Source: Bog-473 sp963737745
Lineage (GTDB): Bacteria > Actinomycetota > Acidimicrobiia > Acidimicrobiales > RAAP-2
Length of the DNA stretch: 64,000 nucleotides
Reading direction: 5' to 3'
Assembly (NCBI GenBank): GCA_963737745.1
Contig: CAVTTR010000012.1
Span: 434,001 to 498,000 of the forward strand
The notes under the pieces are model-generated. The model saw nothing but the letters and a program-made list of their open reading frames with translations, had not been told where the DNA came from and made no database searches. The translations under genes and the position numbers were made by a program. How positions within the stretch are numbered: position 1 is the stretch's first letter; the number at the start of each line of letters is the position of its first letter. Of this stretch, positions 37,575 through 44,673 are shown in pieces.

Positions 37575-38194
37575 CTGCTCGAGCCCGGTCCGCTCGGAGC
37601 AGCCTTCTTGGCCGCCGACGCCTTCTTCGCTGCCGGCGCCTTCTTCGCTGTCGGGGCCTTCTTGGCCGGCGCCTTCTTGGCGGCCGTCTTCTTGGCCGCG
37701 GTCGTGGTCTTCTTGGCCGCCGACGTGGCCTTCTTGGCCGGGGCGGACTTCTTGACCGCCGTCGCCGCCTTCTTGGCCGCCTTGGTGGCCGCGGCCGCCG
37801 TCTTCTTCACGCCTTCGGGCGTGACCTTCTCCGCCGCGTCGCGAGCGGCCTTGGCACCCTTGGCGGCCTGTGCCGCCGCGCCCTCGGTGGCGTGCCGCCC
37901 GGCGCCCGCGGCCCCCTTCAAGAGGTCGGCCACCTGATTGGCCACCTTCTCGAGAGAGGAGCCGTCGATCTTCTTGAGCTGCTGGGCCACCTCGTGGCGT
38001 ATCAGGTCCAGGATCTGTTCACTCGTCTTGTGCCCACGCTCTACCAAATTGTCCACCCACTCCTGTGCTTGATCGCGCTGGATGTCTCCGGCGCTCACCA
38101 ACTCGCGCACGATCTCTTCGGCGCGGGCCCGTGTGACCTGGCCCAACACCGTACCGGCGTCGAGATACTTCTTGATGCGCTCATTCCTATCCAT
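37571..38194 (-). CDS. Coiled-coil protein with histone-H1-like Lys/Ala-rich tail
   Basis: 207 residues in two parts. Residues 1-110 are helical and phasin-like (RNERIKKYLDAGTVLGQV, EEIVRELVSAGD, ILDLIRHEVAQQLKKID). From about 115 on the sequence is almost only K, A, T and P in AAKK, KKAP and AKKT units, like bacterial H1-type nucleoid proteins. DNA binding by the tail is the likely role; the head could oligomerise. It stands between the HAD phosphatase and tlyA, where mycobacteria have Rv1693. The tail is also a place where tandem codon repeats make length change easy. Confidence 0.78.
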   Translation of the reverse strand: MDRNERIKKYLDAGTVLGQVTRARAEEIVRELVSAGDIQRDQAQEWVDNLVERGHKTSEQILDLIRHEVAQQLKKIDGSSLEKVANQVADLLKGAAGAGRHATEGAAAQAAKGAKAARDAAEKVTPEGVKKTAAAATKAAKKAATAVKKSAPAKKATSAAKKTTTAAKKTAAKKAPAKKAPTAKKAPAAKKASAAKKAAPSGPGSSS

Positions 38195-38232
38195 ATAACG
38201 ACAGTATATTCAGAGTTAGCTGGTAGCAAGCA

Positions 38233-39078
38233 TTATGCGGGCGAGTGATCGAGCATCTTGTGCACCAGTTCGGCCAGATCCTTCGCCACTGCGTCCGGGG
38301 CCGGATCGTCGGGCACCTCGTCGGCGCCGGTCACACCCGAGAGCACCAGCGCGAACGGAATGCCCAGCTGCTGGGCCAGGGCACCGTCGGTGGAGGGCCG
38401 ATCGCCCACCATCATGGAGAGATCGGTCGCCCGGGCGCTGATGGCATCTGCGGTGGGGCGATGCGGCTTGCCCGCCACCTCGGGCGTCGTCTCGGCCGCC
38501 GTCGAGACGGCCGCCAGCAGCGCGCCGGCGCCGGGAAGCAGCCCGTGCGGCGTGGGGTGGGTGGGGTCTTCGTTGGTCCCGATCAGCCGCGCCCCCTCGC
38601 GTACCCTGGTGGCCGCCTCCGAGATGGCGTCAAAGGTGAACCCACGGGTCCATCCCACCACCACGGCGTCCACCGGCCCTGCACCAGCACCCGCACCCGC
38701 CCCGGCACCCGCACCCGCACCCGGCTCGACGACCTTCACACCGCGGGCATGCAGGGCCTCCCGCACCCCCCCGTCGGCGAGAACGAGGGCCGTCGAGCCG
38801 ACCGCCAGCATCTCCGCCGCAACATCGGCCGAGGTGAGCAGGTCATCGTCCGAGGTCGTGATGCCACAATTCTTCATGCGGGCGTGGAGCTCCGCCCGTG
38901 TGGGGGCGGAGTTGTTGGTGGCGAACAGTGTCCGGATCCCGGCGGCGCGGAGCGCCTCCACTGCCTTGCCCACCCCTTCGATCGGTTCGCCCGTCAGCCA
39001 GATCACCCCGTCCAGGTCGATCACCCACGTGCCACGGTGCGGCGGGGTCGACGTGGGCGTTCCAGGCGGCGGGGGCAT
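38233..39078 (-). CDS. HAD-IIA family phosphatase with a Gly-Ala linker
   Basis: About 281 residues from ATG 39078 (a GTG at 39096 is possible). HAD motif I WVIDLDGVIWL, motif II FATNNSAPTRAELH, cap segment, and late GKPHRPTADAI and MMVGDRPSTDGALAQQLG (motif IV). Family members dephosphorylate nucleotides, glycerol phosphate or pyridoxal phosphate. Inside the cap is an unusual run of alternating Gly and Ala (seven GA pairs) encoded by 6-bp repeats. Order matches Rv1692, just before tlyA. Confidence 0.87.
   Translation of the reverse strand: MPPPPGTPTSTPPHRGTWVIDLDGVIWLTGEPIEGVGKAVEALRAAGIRTLFATNNSAPTRAELHARMKNCGITTSDDDLLTSADVAAEMLAVGSTALVLADGGVREALHARGVKVVEPGAGAGAGAGAGAGAGPVDAVVVGWTRGFTFDAISEAATRVREGARLIGTNEDPTHPTPHGLLPGAGALLAAVSTAAETTPEVAGKPHRPTADAISARATDLSMMVGDRPSTDGALAQQLGIPFALVLSGVTGADEVPDDPAPDAVAKDLAELVHKMLDHSPA
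38681..38724. repeat. CACCCG hexanucleotide repeat inside the HAD gene
   Basis: Seven or so imperfect copies of a 6-bp unit encode the Gly-Ala linker. Copy-number changes keep the reading frame, so linker length may vary between strains. Confidence 0.75.
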
Positions 39079-39194
39079 GCACCGGAGGTTACTCACCCGT
39101 CCTTGGTGCCCCGCCTTCGAAGACCACCAAATGTTCACACTGCCGTAGCCTTTCGGTTGATCCCGTCTGTTTCACTGGTGGCGTGCTCGAGACC

Positions 39195-40610
39195 ATGGCC
39201 TCGCATCAGTCTGAGGACACCCATCAGAAAGCGCTCCACATCAATTTGGACCCGCGTTGGTACGGCACGGTGGCCGAGATCGGCGCCGGCCAGGAAGTGG
39301 CCCGGTGGTTCTTCCGCGTCGGCGGAGCAGCCGGGACGATCGCCAAGTCAATGTCGGCCTACGACATGGCAGTCAGCGACGCCGTCTACGGCGAGGTGGA
39401 CCGCTATGTCTCCGAGGCCCGCCTCCAGGCCATGTTGGACCACGAGTTCGCGCTCAACATCGACAGGCTCAGCGACTCCCGGGGGGACAGCACCTCATTC
39501 TTCGCCTTCGCCGACACCGTGGTGGCCCGGAGTTTTCGTGGCGGCAACGAGTGCCATGGCTGGATGGGGGTCAAGTTCCAGGCGCATCCCCACGACGAGC
39601 CGAGCCAGATCGCGCTGCATCTGCGCATGCTCGATGTGGAGGCCTCCCTCCAGCAGGAGGCGCTCGGGATCGTCGGGGTCAACCTCCTCTACGGCGCCTT
39701 CTTCGAGCATCACGAGCCCGACAAACTGGTGGAGAGCCTGCTCGACCGCTTGAGCACGGACCGGATCGAGATCGACATGATCCGCTTTCGGGGTATCGAG
39801 TTTCGCAGCGTGGACAACCGGCTCGTGGCGCTGCAGTTGGTGCAGCTCGGACTGAGCGGTGTGGCCATGTTCGGGCCGGACAAAGAGGTGCTGCAGCCGA
39901 GCGAGGTGCTCCGCAAGAAAGCAGTGTTGGTCGAGCGAGGCAGTTTCCGTCCCACCACGGTCGTCAACCTCGACATGCTCACGTGCGCCATGGACAAGTT
40001 CCAGGCCGAGCCGGGCATGGAGGGCAAGACCATCCTTCCGCTGGCCGAGCTCACCATGCGGAACCTGCTCGCCGGCGGGCGCGAAGTAGACCGACGCGAC
40101 TTCCTCGCCCGGGCCGAACTCTTGGCGGCGTGCGGCCTGACCACCATGATCACGGACTACTTCGACTACTACCTGCTCGCCGCGTTCTTAGCGGCGCGCA
40201 CCAGCGAGCGCATCGGCATCGTCATGGGTGTGCCGAGCCTGCTCGACCTCTTCGACGAGCGCAATCACGAGCAGTTGCAGGGCGGGATCCTCGAGAGCTT
40301 CGGACGGCTCTTCAAGAACGACCTCAAGCTCTACGTCTATCCCCTCCGTCGCGCCTCGGGTGACGAGCTGGAGACGGTGGAGAACCTCAGCGTGGCTCCC
40401 CCGGTGCGACCGCTGTACGACTATCTCGCCAACCGTGGGAGCTTCGTGCCCCTGGACAACTTTCAAGAGAGCTGTCTGCCCATCTTCAGTCGCGACGTCC
40501 TGCGGCGCATCGCCGACGGTGATGCGGCCTGGGAGGAAATGGTGCCCGACGGAGCGGCGGCGCTCATCAAAAAGCGCGGGTTCTTCGGATTCGTCCGCTC
40601 GCCTGACTGA
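39195..40610 (+). CDS. Conserved protein of unknown function (471 residues)
   Basis: I recognise the style of a widespread uncharacterised bacterial family but cannot give a function. The N-terminus HINLDPRWYGTVAEIGAGQE and VARWFFRVGGAAGTIAKS, the internal GNECHGWMGVKFQ and GVNLLYGAFFEHH, and the C-terminal YDYLANRGSFVPLDNF look strongly conserved. No signal peptide, membrane segment, P-loop or Rossmann motif is evident. ATG 39195 is used; GTG 39183 in frame is possible. Divergent from the HAD gene. Codon use is like its neighbours. Confidence 0.8.
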   Translation: MASHQSEDTHQKALHINLDPRWYGTVAEIGAGQEVARWFFRVGGAAGTIAKSMSAYDMAVSDAVYGEVDRYVSEARLQAMLDHEFALNIDRLSDSRGDSTSFFAFADTVVARSFRGGNECHGWMGVKFQAHPHDEPSQIALHLRMLDVEASLQQEALGIVGVNLLYGAFFEHHEPDKLVESLLDRLSTDRIEIDMIRFRGIEFRSVDNRLVALQLVQLGLSGVAMFGPDKEVLQPSEVLRKKAVLVERGSFRPTTVVNLDMLTCAMDKFQAEPGMEGKTILPLAELTMRNLLAGGREVDRRDFLARAELLAACGLTTMITDYFDYYLLAAFLAARTSERIGIVMGVPSLLDLFDERNHEQLQGGILESFGRLFKNDLKLYVYPLRRASGDELETVENLSVAPPVRPLYDYLANRGSFVPLDNFQESCLPIFSRDVLRRIADGDAAWEEMVPDGAAALIKKRGFFGFVRSPD

Positions 40611-40820
40611 AGGCCGCTGTCTGGGACCTGGGCGTGGTGACCTGGGCCTGGGCCTCGGCGGGCGTCGCGGGCAGCGGCGGCAGCGGGGCAGCGGGGCAGC
40701 AGCGGGTCCTGGCTGTGACTGACCTGGTGGCAGAGCTCCGGCCTATGGTTTCCCAACAAGCAACCGCGCCGATATGGTTTTCGAGCACGGGTGGCTCGGC
40801 GGAACAAGCAAGGAGGACAA
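40611..40820. other. Low-complexity intergenic stretch
   Basis: 210 bp rich in GGGCCTGG and GGCAGCGG repeats with no coding signal, between the 471-residue protein and the VOC gene. Confidence 0.6.
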
Positions 40821-41274
40821 ATGGCATCGATTACTCCGTTTCTGTGGTTCGACCGCGATCTGGCCGAACCGATTTCCTTCTATACGTCGATCTTCCCCGA
40901 CACGACTGTCCTCGTCGGCGCCTCAGAGGGACCGATCTTCTCGGCCACCATCGAACTGTGTGGCCAACAGTTGATCCTGCTCAATGGCGGTCCCGACCAC
41001 GCCGGGTTCCGCGAGTCGATCTCGTTCTTCGTCAGCGTCGACACCCAAGACGAGATCGACGACCTCTGGGAGAGACTGACGGCAAACGGCGGCGAGCCCA
41101 GCCGATGTGGATGGCTGAAGGACCGCTATGGCCTTTCGTGGCAGGTGGTTCCCGAGCGCGTTGGGATCGCTGCTCGGCTCCTCCGATCGGACACGGGCTC
41201 AACAGGCGCGAGAAGCCATGCTGCAGATGGGAAAGCTCGATATCGGCGCGCTGCAAGCCGCCTATGACAGCTGA
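40821..41274 (+). CDS. VOC-superfamily (PhnB/3-demethylubiquinone methyltransferase-like) protein, one frameshift
   Basis: About 150 residues starting at ATG 40821 with an AAGGAGG site. ITPFLWFDRDLAEPISFYTSIF is the glyoxalase/VOC start; GGPDHAGFRESISFFVSVD and DRYGLSWQVVPER follow. After PER the normal family C-terminus (LGSLLGSSDRTRA and AMLQMGKLDIGALQAAYDS) is in the next frame; one extra G at about 41160 explains it. The stop is TGA 41272. Function of PhnB-like VOC proteins is unclear. Confidence 0.82.
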
Positions 41275-41293
41275 ACGAGCCGTCGAAACGAAC

Positions 41294-41407
41294 TCAGCGC
41301 CCCAGGCCGGAGCGCGTCTCCTTCTTGTCGCGTTTGGCCTCGCGCTTTTCCTTCAGGGACTTGCCGGGCTTTTTACCGGCCGGCTTTTGCGGTGACTTCT
41401 CAGGCAT
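41294..41407 (-). CDS. 37-residue lysine-rich protein
   Basis: From ATG 41407 with an AGGAG site: MPEKSPQKPAGKKPGKSLKE and then KREAKRDKKETRSG. Very basic and probably disordered. Short proteins of this composition are common beside actinobacterial genes and could bind nucleic acid. It is convergent with the VOC gene, 20 bp away. No homologue recognised. Confidence 0.6.
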   Translation of the reverse strand: MPEKSPQKPAGKKPGKSLKEKREAKRDKKETRSGLGR

Positions 41408-41601
41408 ATCGCTCTCCTTCGCACTCGTAGGACGAAACGTCGTTGTCGGCTCAAGAGCGGCAGACAGTGCGGCCGGCGTCATGCTGACCACTCCGAGAGC
41501 GGAGTCTCATGCCATAAGGCAACACGAGGTTACCCCAGGCCTGTTGACCTCACATCGCTCGAACAGCGCCTACTGGGGGCGAGTCCCCTCGGTGAGGCAC
41601 G

Positions 41602-42000
41602 CTATGAGCCGGCCATATCGACGGCGTTCACTTTGACTATGTGCAGCGTGACCACCACGCGTGACTGCCCCGGAGCGTCATGCACACGCAGGTCGGCTCC
41701 ATATTTGGCGCCGACCTGATCGGCGAAGACGTACTCGTCATCGGGCTCGACCGTGGCATTGCACCGCAATTCGAGGTAACGGCTCGTGCGTTCGAGATCG
41801 AGAATGAACAGTGTGCAGGCTGGGTTACGTCGCAGGTTCTTGGTCTTCTGCCGAGAACTGTTCAGCGAGATCCGAATGGTTTCATCCTCGGCCAGGAACC
41901 AGATCTCGGAGAGCTGAGGGTGGCCGTCGACGCCGACTGTGGCCAAGGTGGCCACCGAGGCGTCAAGAAGGTCGCGGTGTGTGGCGGGAATCACAGACAC
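41602..42000 (-). CDS. PPOX-class (split-barrel FMN/F420-binding) protein
   Basis: 132 residues with the split beta-barrel pattern: VATLATVGVDGHPQLSEIWF, IRISLNSSRQKTKNLRRNP and CTLFILDLERTSRYLELR. This matches the actinobacterial PPOX-class family, many members of which bind F420 rather than FMN. It lies 16 bp downstream of an aldo/keto reductase gene and is probably cotranscribed. Confidence 0.83.
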   Translation of the reverse strand: MSVIPATHRDLLDASVATLATVGVDGHPQLSEIWFLAEDETIRISLNSSRQKTKNLRRNPACTLFILDLERTSRYLELRCNATVEPDDEYVFADQVGAKYGADLRVHDAPGQSRVVVTLHIVKVNAVDMAGS

Positions 42001-42015
42001 GGACGTCGCACCGCC

Positions 42016-43008
42016 TCACCGGGCGGCGTCACCGAAGCGGTAGACCCTCGTGAGTTCGTCCAGCTCTGCCTTGACGGCGCTGGGCAACTCGTACTCGGCC
42101 GCTGCCAGGCTCTGCTCGAGTTGTTCGGGACGGCTGGCTCCGATGATCGGCGCCGTCACAGCCGGGTGGGCCAGCACCCAGGCCACCGACAAGGTGACGA
42201 GCGAAACGTTCTCGCGCTCGGCGATCTTCCGCAGTTCTTCCACTGTAGAAAACTCCTGCTCGTGCCAGTATCGATCCTGATACAGGCCTCCCGCCGCGCC
42301 CAAGGTGAAGCGCGAGCCTTCGGGTGGCGGTGCCGACGCATTGTGCTTACCCGACAGCATCCCGCCGGCGATGGGGTTGTACGGAATGACTCCTATCCCC
42401 TCGTCCCCGCAAAGGGGAAGGAGCTCGCGCTCGATCTGACGGAAGAGCAAGTTGTAGCGGGGCTGCACCGAATCGAATCGGACGACCGACTTGGCCTCGC
42501 TCCGCCCCAGCGCCCGTGCCGTCTGGTAGGCCAGGAAATTGGAACAGCCGACATAGCGCACCTTGCCCGCACGGACCAAGTCGTCGAGCGCCCCCAATGT
42601 CTCGTCAATGGGCGTGCCCGCATCGGGCCCGTGGAGTTGGTACAGGTCGATGTAGTCGGTGCCGAGACGGCGCAGTGAGGCCTCGACCGCCTCCATGATG
42701 TGCTTGCGGGAGTTTCCCTGCTGCCAGGGTGCCGGACCGGTTCGGCCGAAGCACTTGGTGGCGACGATGAAGCGGTCCCGCTTGCCCTTCAGCCAGTGGC
42801 CGAGGATCTCTTCGGTGCGGCCGACCGTGGGGAGGCTCCCGCCCAGCGGATACACGTCGGCCGTATCGATGAAGGTGATGCCACCCTCGGCTGCCCGATC
42901 AAGAATGGCTTCCGACGTGGTCTCGTCGGACTGCAAGCCGAATGTCATGGTCCCGAGACAGAGCTCGGAGACAAGGAGGCCGGTACGGCCGAGGCGTACG
43001 TGGTTCAT
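42016..43008 (-). CDS. Aldo/keto reductase
   Basis: 330 residues, a TIM barrel NADPH-dependent reductase. The tetrad is visible: Asp and Tyr in FIDTADVYPLGG, Lys in FIVATKCFGRTG and His in DLYQLHGPDAG. GCSNFLAYQTARAL and the cofactor motif APIIGASRPEQLEQSL near the end are typical. Substrate not predictable; the product of the following PPOX-type gene may be a redox partner or unrelated. Confidence 0.9.
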   Translation of the reverse strand: MNHVRLGRTGLLVSELCLGTMTFGLQSDETTSEAILDRAAEGGITFIDTADVYPLGGSLPTVGRTEEILGHWLKGKRDRFIVATKCFGRTGPAPWQQGNSRKHIMEAVEASLRRLGTDYIDLYQLHGPDAGTPIDETLGALDDLVRAGKVRYVGCSNFLAYQTARALGRSEAKSVVRFDSVQPRYNLLFRQIERELLPLCGDEGIGVIPYNPIAGGMLSGKHNASAPPPEGSRFTLGAAGGLYQDRYWHEQEFSTVEELRKIAERENVSLVTLSVAWVLAHPAVTAPIIGASRPEQLEQSLAAAEYELPSAVKAELDELTRVYRFGDAAR

Positions 43009-43193
43009 GGGCCCAAAGTAGTACCGCCCTCCCGGAGACCGTGCGGCCCCTCGGGCGCCACGCGAGGCGGGCCTTAGGCCCGGCGCAGCGCAGCCCGGCG
43101 CGCAGCGCAGCGCAGGAGTGCTACTCGTATTCGTATTGCTGGTGCGGCTGGTACCTCTCGTCCGACTCGCTCCGCCGGTCCGCCTCGCTCCGC

Positions 43194-43862
43194 CTATCCG
43201 AGTCGCTGCCGCCGTTCGGATCCCTCCCCGATTGCTGGGCGCGCTCGTCCTTCGGGCTCCTCCCGTTGGCGATCGGGGTCCATGGAGATATAGCGATTCA
43301 GGGCGTCCAGCGTGGCCTTCGCCGACGAGACCAGGTCTCCTTCGGCAGACTGGGCGATGCCCATACGGTCGTCGTCCGAGGAGAGCGATCGAAAAGCGAC
43401 GATGACCGAGCCGCCGATCACCGTGTCGATCTTCGTTACCCCCATCAGATAGAAGGGGATGACATGGCCGAGATCGCGCAACGCGCCCAGGGTGGCTTCA
43501 GCGCCGCCGATCAACGGGCCACTGCCGGCACGGCCCACACCGGTCTTACCGCCGTAGCTCAGGTGCACCTCGCTGATCCCGTCGTGCTCGTTGAACTCGG
43601 CCACCACCAAGGTGATCCGGGCCAGGTACGTGATGGGGGCCGAGACGGCGGAGCCGGCCTCTTCGAGAATCACCGAGGCGCTCGGAAAGTACAGACTCGC
43701 CACTTGCACCGCACTTTCCCGCACCGCCTCGGGATCATGGTTACGGATGGAGAGGACGACGGAGCCGACCTCACCGCTTTCCATGTGGTTGATCCCCACA
43801 TTCACGACGCCGGGCAGCGAGCGCAGCTCCAATTCGAAGTCCTCTTCGATGGTCGCCGTCAT
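43194..43862 (-). CDS. Unknown protein coupled to a GGDEF gene
   Basis: 222 residues. FELELRSLPGVVNVGINH resembles an ACT-like first strand, and later EVHLSYGGKTGVGRAGSG and GGAEATLGALRDLGH recall the regulatory-type domains (LeuA-dimer or similar) seen in some actinobacterial hypothetical proteins. The C-terminal 25 residues are Arg/Glu-rich. The ATG overlaps the stop of the diguanylate cyclase gene, so both are translated together. A nucleotide or effector-binding role is a guess. Downstream sequence 43080-43200 is low in complexity. Confidence 0.65.
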   Translation of the reverse strand: MTATIEEDFELELRSLPGVVNVGINHMESGEVGSVVLSIRNHDPEAVRESAVQVASLYFPSASVILEEAGSAVSAPITYLARITLVVAEFNEHDGISEVHLSYGGKTGVGRAGSGPLIGGAEATLGALRDLGHVIPFYLMGVTKIDTVIGGSVIVAFRSLSSDDDRMGIAQSAEGDLVSSAKATLDALNRYISMDPDRQREEPEGRARPAIGEGSERRQRLG

Positions 43863-44668
43863 GTGAGAACGATGCCCTTCTTCTCGTACAGCCGGGCGTC
43901 CGCTATGCGGTAGAGCTCGGCCGGGTCAGTGGAGTCCCCGGGCGAGGTCGCGGTGCCGACCGAGAAGTCGAGTTCGGGCAGTGAGACGAGGAGGGCACGC
44001 AGTCGCTCGGTGAAGGCCAGTACCTCGGTGCCCTCGGCATTGGCCAAAATGATGGCGAACTCGTCGCCTCCCATCCGTGCCGTGGTGTCACCGCTGCGCA
44101 CGGAGCGACGCAGAGCCCAACCGAAGGAACGCAACATGTCGTCACCGACGGCGTGTCCCAGCTTGTCATTGACCGCCTTGAACCCGTCGAGGTCGACCAA
44201 CACCAGGGTGAAGGCCCAGCCGTAACGCGCGCTCTGCACCGCGGCGTTGCGCAGGGCGGCGTCGAAGTGCCGGCGATTGGCGATGTTGGTCAGGGGGTCG
44301 TGATCGGCGCTGTGGCGGGCCAGATGCAGCGTCAGCGCGAGCTGACAGACGTTGCGCACGACATCGCGCACCACGTACGGGACGACGTCGGGCTCGCAGA
44401 ACACGCCGGGCACCGTGGCCAGGTGGGCGGGCGAATCGCTGAGCAGACTCTTCTGGCCCAGGCGGAAGGCTTGCGTACCGAGGGCTTCATCGCGCAGGAC
44501 GACGACGGCATCGGTCAGGCGGTAGCGGCGAGCCAGCAGATCGAGAACCGAGTAGATAAATCCGATGTTGACCTCATTGGTCGACATCTGGTCGAGCATG
44601 GTCAAGAAGACCCATGGCTCATGCAGTTGCCCGCTGCTGTCGATCTCCCCCGAGCCCGTGTCGGCCAT
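43859..44668 (-). CDS. Diguanylate cyclase (GGDEF)
   Basis: About 269 residues from ATG 44668, six bases after the stop of the upstream GGDEF-EAL gene. An N-terminal GAF-like part (residues 20-130: IGFIYSVLDLLARRYRLTDA) precedes the GGDEF domain: DHDPLTNIANRRHFD, LVLVDLDGFKAVNDKLGH, and RSGD I-site five residues before MGGDEFAIIL. Active-site residues are intact, so it should make c-di-GMP with product inhibition. No EAL domain. Confidence 0.9.
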   Translation of the reverse strand: MADTGSGEIDSSGQLHEPWVFLTMLDQMSTNEVNIGFIYSVLDLLARRYRLTDAVVVLRDEALGTQAFRLGQKSLLSDSPAHLATVPGVFCEPDVVPYVVRDVVRNVCQLALTLHLARHSADHDPLTNIANRRHFDAALRNAAVQSARYGWAFTLVLVDLDGFKAVNDKLGHAVGDDMLRSFGWALRRSVRSGDTTARMGGDEFAIILANAEGTEVLAFTERLRALLVSLPELDFSVGTATSPGDSTDPAELYRIADARLYEKKGIVLT

Positions 44669-44673
44669 AGTGG

